64,000 bases of DNA from CAVXXB01 sp963765585 (GTDB lineage: Bacteria; Calditrichota; Calditrichia; JAJRVZ01), in contig CAVXXB010000021.1 in the NCBI GenBank assembly GCA_963765585.1, forward strand, positions 62,001-126,000, written 5' to 3'. Position numbers and translations under genes: made by a program. Positions 47,242 through 54,679 of the stretch are shown piece after piece. The stretch's first letter is position 1; each line of letters starts with the position of its first letter. The notes beneath the pieces are model-generated. The model saw only the letters and a list, made by a program, of their open reading frames with translations. It was not told the origin of the DNA and did no database searches.

Positions 47242-47297
47242 ATTTCATTTTGATAGTAGATATTTCCCATTCGGCGCAATTTTTATCAAAATGATAA
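47242..47297 (+). promoter_or_regulatory. Putative enhancer, two TTATC-N5-GATAA-type sites
   Basis: A perfect dyad TTATCAAAATGATAA (47283-47297, centre 47290) and a reverse-sense partial copy centred at 47249 (CATTTTGATA at its core). The centre spacing is 41 bp, the same as between the two proximal sites at 43544 and 43585. The perfect site ends 87 bp before the -24 element, 11 bp (one turn) further than in the other promoter. Confidence 0.68.
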
Positions 47298-47383
47298 TAT
47301 ATAATAATACCTCAAATTAATATTTTTGTAGCGATGTTCGTAACTGCAATAATAATAATAATTTATGAGCTAATATCAATCTG

Positions 47384-47400
47384 TGGCACAAGAATTGCAT
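47384..47400 (+). promoter_or_regulatory. Sigma-54 promoter (-24/-12)
   Basis: TGGCAC-AAGAA-TTGCAT, an exact match to the TGGCAC-N5-TTGCA consensus. Transcription should start near 47411, about 108 bases before the ATG at 47519. Enhancer-type sites lie upstream, and a sigma-54 response regulator is 4 kb away. Confidence 0.85.
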
Positions 47401-47518
47401 TTCATGCGGTATAATTTAATAATAATTAACCACTTTTTGCGGTTAATTAAAAAAGTAATGCCTTAGCTAATATGGCGATTGTGTTAGCTGTAGGGCAGAA
47501 AAATATAGGAGCAATACA

Positions 47519-47914
47519 ATGTTAAAAACAAAGCAAATTTTTGCAGTAATGATGACTGGTTTACTGTGTATGTTCGTTACAGGCCTAATGGCGCAGGATG
47601 TTGAAACCTATACCGGAATGGTAAAAGGAATCGACTGGGATGATGACGGAAACGTATTAAGTGCTGCCCTTGTATTTGATCTTGAAGAAGAAGATGAGGA
47701 CGGTAACATTGAGACACTCTCGGTTGAATTTCTGATTGAGGATGACGCCATCGGGAAGCAACTGTACGAACTTGATGGGAGAGCAGTCGAAGTAGTTGGT
47801 GAGGTAAGTGAGGATGATGAAGGTGTGGTTTCTATAAAAGTAAAGTCTTTTAAAATAGTTGCATTTGATGATGAAGAATCATCAGATGACGAACCAGAAG
47901 AACCACTGCAATAA
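47519..47914 (+). CDS. Small exported acidic protein of unknown function
   Basis: 131 residues with signal peptide FAVMMTGLLCMFVTGLMAQ. The mature part is strongly acidic (EEEDEDGN, DDEESSDDEPEEP) and beta-rich, with a segment (YELDGRAVEVVGEVSEDDEG) that resembles an OB-fold strand pair. No family is recognised. ATAGGAG precedes ATG 47519. Being the gene directly behind a perfect sigma-54 promoter, it is probably a main stress output; the acidic tail could bind cations or basic proteins, which is a guess. Confidence 0.75.
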   Translation: MLKTKQIFAVMMTGLLCMFVTGLMAQDVETYTGMVKGIDWDDDGNVLSAALVFDLEEEDEDGNIETLSVEFLIEDDAIGKQLYELDGRAVEVVGEVSEDDEGVVSIKVKSFKIVAFDDEESSDDEPEEPLQ

Positions 47915-48008
47915 TTATTCTGAACGTGCTGTTCGGCCTGAAATTAATTGTTATCTCGGGAGGATAATATTTAAACGAGCGGCACGTTCTAATAATTCAA
48001 GGAACTAA

Positions 48009-48932
48009 ATGCTCAATATAAGAAAAATATTGTTTCCAACTGATTTTTCAAAATGCTCTAAACAGGCATTTTCTCATGCCCTGTTCATGGCTGAAAAACA
48101 TGATGCGGAAATCCATATGTTGCATGTAATTACCTTACATGAAAATGATTCCTATAAGGCCGAATATGATTATCCGAATCTTGAGGAGTATAATGTACAT
48201 CTTGAAAAACGCGCGGATGAGAGAAGTGATCAGCTAATTAAATCTCATAATGCGGAGAGAATAAAAATCCACAAAGTTCAAAAACGGGATTATTCTCCTC
48301 CTTCTGCGATTCTGGAGTATGCAAAGGGAAACGATATAGATCTAATTGTAATGGGTACTCAGGGGCGTCGAGGCCTTGGTTACCTGTTTCTGGGAAGCAC
48401 TGCCGAAGAAATTACCAGATATGCCCGGCGTCCGGTGTTAACCGTACGAGAGCAAAAAACCGCGAAGCCGATAAAAAAAATAAATAACATATTATTGCCG
48501 CTTGATTTGTCCCGACGGTCCGGACAAGCCCTGGCCTATGCCAAAGAACTCTGTCATGATTATGATGCGAATTTGAGCATTTTGCATGTTGTTGAAGACA
48601 GAATTCAACCGGATTTGTATGCTACCGGGAGATCTTTGGTATTTAATACCATGCCGGAGATTACAGAAAAATGTACAATAATGATCAAAAAATTGCTTGA
48701 TGATATCGGCGGTGCCGGAACGGAAGTTAAAATTAAAATTACGGAAGGGTATGCTGCAAGGGAGATATTGAAATACATCAATAAAAATGATATTGATTTG
48801 GTGCTGATCAGTTCTCATGGGCGCAGCAAATTGGAGCACTTTTTGTTAGGTAGTGTTTCGGAGAAAGTAGTCCGCAGATCAAGTGTGCCGGTTTTCATGC
48901 TTAGAACCTTTGGAAAACATTTGCTGAAATAA
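48009..48932 (+). CDS. Tandem universal stress protein (two UspA domains)
   Basis: 307 residues, two UspA modules of about 145 each. Both carry the ATP-binding signature G-x2-G-x9-G-(S/T): GTQGRRGLGYLFLGSTAEE in the first and SSHGRSKLEHFLLGSVSEK in the second. Tandem Usp proteins respond to starvation, hypoxia or redox stress. It lies 94 bases after the acidic protein gene, in the same direction, and may share its sigma-54 promoter. Confidence 0.92.
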   Translation: MLNIRKILFPTDFSKCSKQAFSHALFMAEKHDAEIHMLHVITLHENDSYKAEYDYPNLEEYNVHLEKRADERSDQLIKSHNAERIKIHKVQKRDYSPPSAILEYAKGNDIDLIVMGTQGRRGLGYLFLGSTAEEITRYARRPVLTVREQKTAKPIKKINNILLPLDLSRRSGQALAYAKELCHDYDANLSILHVVEDRIQPDLYATGRSLVFNTMPEITEKCTIMIKKLLDDIGGAGTEVKIKITEGYAAREILKYINKNDIDLVLISSHGRSKLEHFLLGSVSEKVVRRSSVPVFMLRTFGKHLLK

Positions 48933-48973
48933 CTCATATTTAGTCTGATTTTTTTTAAGGCGGTACTTAATAC

Positions 48974-50080
48974 ATGAAAAAAGAAATACCAATGGAAAAT
49001 ATAGATTTTAAACTTGTGGATATTCTGGATAATGCAGAGAGCGATTTCGAGCAGTTTGATGCAGATTTGGAAACGCAAAAACGCATTGCACGTAACTCCG
49101 ATATGCCAATAGAAGAAAGACTTGAAGCTTATGAGGATGTGATTGATTCGCAGATTGGTGATTCTACTCTGACAAGGGCAAGAAATATCGAGCGCCAAAT
49201 TGGACTTAGACAATTATATTTGAAATTCGAAGGGGGGAATCCAACCGGTACACAGAAAGATCGCATTTCGTTTGCCCAGGCCATGGATGCTCTGCGGCGT
49301 GGATTTGATACGGTGACCATGGCGACATGTGGTAACTATGGAGTGGCTATGGCTCTCTCAACATCGCTGGCCGGGCTTGATTGTCATATCTTTATTCCCG
49401 AGCAATACCAAACCAAGCGCAAATCTGAGATGACCGCGCTCGGTGCGAAAATCATTACCGTTACTGGGGACTATGAGCAGGCAGTCAATGAATCACTTGA
49501 ATATGCGGTAAAGAATGAGTTTTATGATGCAAATCCCGGTGGCGCAAACACAGCCATTCAACTGCGGGCCTATGGCGAAATTGCCTATGAAATATATGAC
49601 GAGTTGCGCGATGCCCCGTCAGTCGTAGCCGTGCCTGTTTCAAACGGCACAACTATAGCCGGAATTTTTAAAGGATTTCTGAGTTTATATCGCCGGGGAA
49701 AAACATCTAAGATACCCAAAATGATCGCCGGATCCTCCTTCAATAAAAATCCGATTGTCAATGCCTATCTGAAAGGAAAAGAAAGTTGTGAAGATCTGGA
49801 GCCATCCAAAATAAAGGAAACCAAAATTAATGAACCCCTGATAAACTGGCATTCCATCGATGGAGATCTTGCATTATCAGCAATAAGGAAGACGGGTGGC
49901 TGGGCACACAATGCAAGCGATAAAAGTATGTTGTCCTATTCCCGGAAAATTAAAGAGCAGGAAGGTATGCATGTTTTACCTGCGTCCACTGCAGGTTTAA
50001 TTGCCTTGTTTGAACAACATGAGCGATCAAATCTGCCAAATGACCGATATGTTGTAATTCTTACAGGAAGGAAAGCATGA
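48974..50080 (+). CDS. PLP-dependent fold-type II enzyme, threonine-synthase-like
   Basis: 368 residues. Fold-type II signature GGNPTGTQKDRISFAQA with PLP lysine K95, and a TCGNYGVAMA loop (phosphate-binding/Asn). It resembles threonine synthase and cysteate synthase-like enzymes, but a small N-terminal domain replaces the usual one, so beta-elimination/replacement on some phospho- or acetyl-amino acid is all one can claim. AAGGCGG precedes ATG 48974. The stop overlaps the next start (ATGA), so it is the first enzyme of a tight four-gene unit. Confidence 0.82.
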   Translation: MKKEIPMENIDFKLVDILDNAESDFEQFDADLETQKRIARNSDMPIEERLEAYEDVIDSQIGDSTLTRARNIERQIGLRQLYLKFEGGNPTGTQKDRISFAQAMDALRRGFDTVTMATCGNYGVAMALSTSLAGLDCHIFIPEQYQTKRKSEMTALGAKIITVTGDYEQAVNESLEYAVKNEFYDANPGGANTAIQLRAYGEIAYEIYDELRDAPSVVAVPVSNGTTIAGIFKGFLSLYRRGKTSKIPKMIAGSSFNKNPIVNAYLKGKESCEDLEPSKIKETKINEPLINWHSIDGDLALSAIRKTGGWAHNASDKSMLSYSRKIKEQEGMHVLPASTAGLIALFEQHERSNLPNDRYVVILTGRKA

Positions 50081-51168
50081 AATCTGACAATAAAAGTGTG
50101 GTGTACTGCGAAGGCGCGTTTAATACCACGTATGGCAAAACAGCACATGGATTGGTACGCTTTACTAAAAGATATCAGATAGTAGCTGTCATTGATTCAA
50201 AGTATGCCGGGAAAGATGCCGGTATGGTACTTGATGGAAGCCACAAAAATATTCCGGTTTTTGCCAGTTTAGCAAAAGCCTTAAAATATGCAGAACAACA
50301 AAAGATAGATTTGAAATATTTTATTATTGGCCTGGCAACGGATGGTGGTAAAATGAATGCTAAGGTAAAACAAGCGGTAAAGGAAGCAATCAGGGCGAAT
50401 CTGAATATTGAAAACGGCTTACATGATTTTCTAAACAACGATGAGGAAATGATAAATCTGGCAAATACGCATAATATTAAATTGCATGATATTCGTATGC
50501 CTCCTGACCGTGAGAAATTACACTTTTTTTCAGGTAAAATTGAACAAGTATCATCTGTTAAAATAGCGATTCTTGGGACAGATTCTGCCATTGGCAAGCG
50601 AACCACCGCCTGGATTCTTGTGAATTCATTAAATGAAATCGGTTTAAAAACAGAACTTATTGGTACCGGGCAAACCGCCTGGATGCAGGGGGCAAATTTT
50701 AGCATTATGCTGGATTCCCTGGTAAATGATTTTCTAACCGGTGAGATCGAGCATGCCGTATGGCAGGCCTGGAATGAGCAAAACCCGGATATCATTGTCT
50801 TAGAAGGACAGGGTAGTTTGCTAAACCCGGCGTACCCCGGTGGATATGAAATTTTAGCAGCAGGCAGACCGGATATGATTATTCTGCAACATGCGCCGGC
50901 CAGAAAAGAATATGACGGGTTTCCTGGATATCCGATTCAACCACTGAAAAAACAAATTGAAGTTCTGGAGATGATTTCTGATAAACCTGTGATTGCTGTG
51001 ACCATTAATCATGAAAATTTAACCAACACCCAGGTAAAAAAAGAGATCGAAAAAATAAACAAGACGCTCCATTTACCAGCATTCGATATCCTGCTGGATG
51101 GCGCTGAAGAACTCAGCCGTTTGATCCTGTCCAAAATGAAAATTACACAGAGTCGCACTAAAAACTGA
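50077..51168 (+). CDS. DUF1611 / DgcN-like protein
   Basis: 363 residues. N-terminal Rossmann-like region (about 1-130) and a C-terminal P-loop domain with GTDSAIGKRTT at 167-177 and a GQGSLLNPAYPG segment, both typical of DUF1611. Family member DgcN was reported as a D-glutamate N-acetyltransferase acting with the racemase DgcA, and the last gene of this operon encodes a DgcA-type enolase, so the pairing supports that class. Whether the substrate is D-glutamate here is inference. ATG 50077 overlaps the preceding stop. Confidence 0.85.
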   Translation: MKSDNKSVVYCEGAFNTTYGKTAHGLVRFTKRYQIVAVIDSKYAGKDAGMVLDGSHKNIPVFASLAKALKYAEQQKIDLKYFIIGLATDGGKMNAKVKQAVKEAIRANLNIENGLHDFLNNDEEMINLANTHNIKLHDIRMPPDREKLHFFSGKIEQVSSVKIAILGTDSAIGKRTTAWILVNSLNEIGLKTELIGTGQTAWMQGANFSIMLDSLVNDFLTGEIEHAVWQAWNEQNPDIIVLEGQGSLLNPAYPGGYEILAAGRPDMIILQHAPARKEYDGFPGYPIQPLKKQIEVLEMISDKPVIAVTINHENLTNTQVKKEIEKINKTLHLPAFDILLDGAEELSRLILSKMKITQSRTKN

Positions 51169-51190
51169 TTATTTACCGGATATTTATGTC

Positions 51191-53512
51191 ATGCAAAAAA
51201 AACAAACGATAAATACGCTCGCTCAATTAATAGTGATTGATAAACTGGAAATTGGTCCGGTATTATTAAACCGCAATCGCCTGGTTGCACCGTATACCGT
51301 TTATTCAGGTAAAAATGTGGATAAGAATTTCCTGATTTACAAATATGAGGAGAACGTATTTCAGATAAATGATCCCGGTGATCAAAATTTGGCCAGCATG
51401 ATAATGGCTCAAGTGGCATTCAATTATGGACTTTTTTGTAAGGAAATAATTTTTAATGGTTTATTCGATCAACAGGATAAACAACTCATCAGGGAGATGA
51501 TAGAAAATACTTCGCGGGAAATATATGTAAAGAAATTTTTAGAGCCAAACCTGTTTTTAGATAGTAATGCTATAAAATTAACCGCACAAAAGCATGAAAA
51601 ATATACAAATGCGGTTATTAAATTTGTTGCTGCCGGCCAAATGAAGAAGGCATCCTGGGAATATTGGGCCACGGACTCTAATCGACATGCGATATTATCC
51701 AGCGGCGGTAAGGATAGTCTGCTAAGTTTCGGCTTACTAAAAGATTTGGGTAAAGAAGTTTACCCGGTGTTCATAAATGAATCAGGGCGACACTGGTATA
51801 CGGCGCTAAATTCGTATCGATATTATAAGAAAAATGTGGCCAACACTTACAGGGTGTGGACAAATGCAGACCGAATGTTTAACTGGATGCTAAGACATTT
51901 GCCATTTATCCGGAAAGATTTTGCCAATATCAGATCCGATGAATACCCTGTTCGGCTATGGACTGTGGCGGTTTTTCTTTTCGGTGCGCTGCCCATACTC
52001 AAAAAACAAAAAATCGGCAGATTGATTATTGGTGATGAATATGATACGACTCTCCGACGAGTCTTAAATGGTATTACCCACTACGATGGCTTATTTGACC
52101 AGAGTCGTTTCTTTGATAATGTGATCTCTCGTTATTTTATGTCCAAGGGCTGGGCGGTGGCCCAGTTTTCAATTTTGCGGCCGTTATCAGAAATGTTGAT
52201 TCTTAAAATACTAGCGGAACGGTATCCTGATTTGCAGAAAAACCAGGTTTCCTGCCATGCAGCCAGTATCGTGAATGAACGCGTATATCCATGTGGTAAA
52301 TGTGAAAAGTGCCGGCGGATAATCGGTATGCTGACGGCATTAAAAATCAATCCCGAAAACTGCGGTTATAACCAAACACAGATCAGGCATGGAATTGATT
52401 CTTTAAGTGCCAAAGGTATTCACCAGGAAGCAGAAGGATATCAGCAATTAATGTTTATGTTAAATATTAACCCCGACGTGAAATATAAAGAGTACCCGGA
52501 AATATTACAGGTAAGGATTGATAGTCAGAAATCTCCGATTCAGTCATTGCCCCAGGATTTAAGAAAACCATTGTTGAATATTTTCAAGAAGTATGCCCGG
52601 GGCGTGGTTATAAAAACAGGTAATAAATGGAATGAAGTCGATCCGGAGAATATCCCGGATATGAATAACTCATATCCGTTTGAAACGTCAGACGATAAGA
52701 CTACTTTTTCAAAGCAATCTGAGGAAGGTAACTTACCGTTTGAATGGGGCCAGTTGACCTGGCCGGAAGCCGAAAAGTATCTGGAAAACATGGATGTTGC
52801 TATTTTACCAGTAGGTGCGATTGAACAACACGGACCACATTTGCCTTTGGATACCGACTCGTTTGATGCGGAATATCTGGCCAGACAGGTGGCAGCCGCC
52901 TGCAGCAAACCGAGACCACTTGTAATGCCGCTTATTCCATATGGTGTCTCTTATCATCACGATGGATTTAAGGGTACAATCAGTATCAATAATGATACAT
53001 TATCCAATTTGGTTTATGAAATTGGAATGAGCCTGGCGCAAAATGGTATAAAGAAAATTGTTATAATCAATGGACATGGCGGAAACGGACCCTCCCTGAA
53101 TTTTGCTGCACAGATGATAAACCGCGATGCAGGTATTTTTGTCAGTGTCGACAGTGGCGAAACCAGTGATGTGGATATCTATAATATGGTTGAAACACCA
53201 AACGATGTGCATGCTGGAGAGTTTGAAACCAGTACGGCTCTGGCTATCCGGCCGGAACTCGTTAAACTTTCGCTGGGCAAAAAATCAGTGCCGAAATTTT
53301 CCAGCCGTTATCTCAATTTTACCTCACAACGGGGCATATCCTGGTATGCGTATACCAAACGAATTTCTGAGAACGGCATTATGGGGGATCCAACCAGGGC
53401 CAGCGCTGAGAAAGGCCGCAAAATGTGGCAGATTATGGTTGCGCATTTAGTTGCCTTTATCGAGGAATTAAAACACATGTCGTTGGATGAAATTCATCAA
53501 CGCAGGTATTAG
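51191..53512 (+). CDS. Fusion of a PP-loop (MurL-like) ATP-dependent domain and a creatininase-family hydrolase
   Basis: 773 residues. The N-terminal half has the PP-loop SGGKDS at 171-176, an ILRPLSE element near 330, C355 and a C-x2-C-x2-C knuckle at 368-374. From memory this resembles MurL, which adenylates the terminal L-Glu carboxylate of a muropeptide for epimerisation, more than QueC; this needs a profile search. The C-terminal half (about 520-773) is a creatininase-family domain with metal ligands in GAIEQHGPHLPLDTD, NGHGGNG and DVHAGEFETS, typical of Zn/Mn amidohydrolases such as MftE and creatinine amidohydrolase. Spacing to neighbours is 22 and 34 bases. Confidence 0.8.
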   Translation: MQKKQTINTLAQLIVIDKLEIGPVLLNRNRLVAPYTVYSGKNVDKNFLIYKYEENVFQINDPGDQNLASMIMAQVAFNYGLFCKEIIFNGLFDQQDKQLIREMIENTSREIYVKKFLEPNLFLDSNAIKLTAQKHEKYTNAVIKFVAAGQMKKASWEYWATDSNRHAILSSGGKDSLLSFGLLKDLGKEVYPVFINESGRHWYTALNSYRYYKKNVANTYRVWTNADRMFNWMLRHLPFIRKDFANIRSDEYPVRLWTVAVFLFGALPILKKQKIGRLIIGDEYDTTLRRVLNGITHYDGLFDQSRFFDNVISRYFMSKGWAVAQFSILRPLSEMLILKILAERYPDLQKNQVSCHAASIVNERVYPCGKCEKCRRIIGMLTALKINPENCGYNQTQIRHGIDSLSAKGIHQEAEGYQQLMFMLNINPDVKYKEYPEILQVRIDSQKSPIQSLPQDLRKPLLNIFKKYARGVVIKTGNKWNEVDPENIPDMNNSYPFETSDDKTTFSKQSEEGNLPFEWGQLTWPEAEKYLENMDVAILPVGAIEQHGPHLPLDTDSFDAEYLARQVAAACSKPRPLVMPLIPYGVSYHHDGFKGTISINNDTLSNLVYEIGMSLAQNGIKKIVIINGHGGNGPSLNFAAQMINRDAGIFVSVDSGETSDVDIYNMVETPNDVHAGEFETSTALAIRPELVKLSLGKKSVPKFSSRYLNFTSQRGISWYAYTKRISENGIMGDPTRASAEKGRKMWQIMVAHLVAFIEELKHMSLDEIHQRRY

Positions 53513-53546
53513 TAATTGTCATTAGCAGGTATAAGGAAAACGAACA

Positions 53547-54617
53547 TTGAAAATAATAAGTATTGAACATTATCAGGTGGAAATGAAGCTGGCCGTCCCG
53601 TATATGATTGCCTATGAAACGATAGATAAGACTGTCAATATATTTCTCAAATTGACCACGAATACCGGAATCACCGGGTTTGGTTGTGCCGCCCCTGATT
53701 TGGAAGTAACACATGAAACACCCCGAACCGTATCTGACTCTCTGGATGGACCGATACGTGATACTCTGACAGGAAAGGATCCACTACGTATAAGTTATAT
53801 AATGGAGGAGATGAAAAAAAAATTACCGCGTCACCCATCTGCACTGGCAGCAGTGGATATGGCCTTGTTTGATATTTTGGGTAAAGCGGCAAATCTTCCG
53901 GTCTGGAAAATGCTGGGTGGATATCGCAACAGAATTAAAACCAGTGTCACAATTGGTATTTTGCCGGTCAATGAAACCGTTGAGATGGCCCGGGATTATA
54001 TTGCCCGGGACTTTAAATGTTTAAAGATTAAAGGTGGAATAAACCTGAATGAGGATATTGAGAAGTTAAACCGGGTTCGGGAAGCAGTCGGAAGAAAAAT
54101 CGCGCTGCGCTTTGATGCCAATCAGGGATATTCGGTTGAGGACTCACTAAAATTTTTCAGGGAAACGCAAAAAGTCGGCATTGAACTAATCGAACAGCCC
54201 ACCCCAAGAGGAAAACCGGATATGCTTGGTTCGGTCACGAATGGTATTGCTATCCCGGTGATGGCGGATGAAAGTCTGATGAATTTGGTGGACGCCTTTC
54301 GCCTGGCCCGAAACGACCTGGTTGATATGGTCAATATAAAGCTGATGAAGGTTGGAGGAATAACCGAAGCATTGCATATAAATTCAGTTGCCCGCTCGGC
54401 TAGACTTGAAGTCATGGTTGGTTGTATGGATGAATCGGCTCTGAGCATTATGGCCGGGCTACACTTTGCTCTGGCCAGACCCAATGTGATTTATGCTGAT
54501 TTAGACGGCCATTTAGATCTGATTGACGATCCGGCCGGCAGTATTACTATAAAAAATGGATATCTGTACCCAAATACTGCACCGGGATTGGGACTGGATC
54601 CAAAAAAATTCATGTAA
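53547..54617 (+). CDS. Enolase-superfamily dipeptide epimerase / DgcA-like racemase
   Basis: 356 residues from TTG 53547, which follows an AAGGAAA site at normal distance. Catalytic residues for the muconate-lactonising-enzyme subgroup are all seen: K160-x-K162 in LKIKGG, Asp in RFDANQGY, Glu in LIEQPT, Asp in MADES and the second Lys in IKLMKVGG. This set supports 1,1-proton transfer, i.e. epimerisation, as in L-Ala-D/L-Glu epimerase or N-acetyl-D-Glu racemase. It closes the four-gene operon and agrees with a Glu-stereochemistry theme. Confidence 0.9.
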   Translation: MKIISIEHYQVEMKLAVPYMIAYETIDKTVNIFLKLTTNTGITGFGCAAPDLEVTHETPRTVSDSLDGPIRDTLTGKDPLRISYIMEEMKKKLPRHPSALAAVDMALFDILGKAANLPVWKMLGGYRNRIKTSVTIGILPVNETVEMARDYIARDFKCLKIKGGINLNEDIEKLNRVREAVGRKIALRFDANQGYSVEDSLKFFRETQKVGIELIEQPTPRGKPDMLGSVTNGIAIPVMADESLMNLVDAFRLARNDLVDMVNIKLMKVGGITEALHINSVARSARLEVMVGCMDESALSIMAGLHFALARPNVIYADLDGHLDLIDDPAGSITIKNGYLYPNTAPGLGLDPKKFM

Positions 54618-54679
54618 TATCGCAATAAAACGCGAATGGTTTTCAGATATTAAACCATATAATAACAATATTCAGAAAA

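Larger units (their letters stand above)
47179..47518. other. Regulatory spacer before the acidic exported protein gene
   Basis: 340 bases without a gene: two enhancer-type sites, a perfect -24/-12 promoter, and a leader of about 108 bases that can form a hairpin (AATTAACC 47424-47431 with GGTTAATT 47441-47448). Confidence 0.65.

Noticed and set aside
47922..47989. A terminator between the acidic protein and the Usp gene (GAACGTGC / GCACGTTC)
   Set aside because: The two 8-bp arms are about 50 bases apart with no T-run, so a standard terminator is unlikely; read-through to the Usp gene is possible.
48974..50080. Calling this gene genuine threonine synthase
   Set aside because: No homoserine kinase or homoserine dehydrogenase is near, and the operon context points to a different amino-acid chemistry; the fold alone does not fix the reaction.
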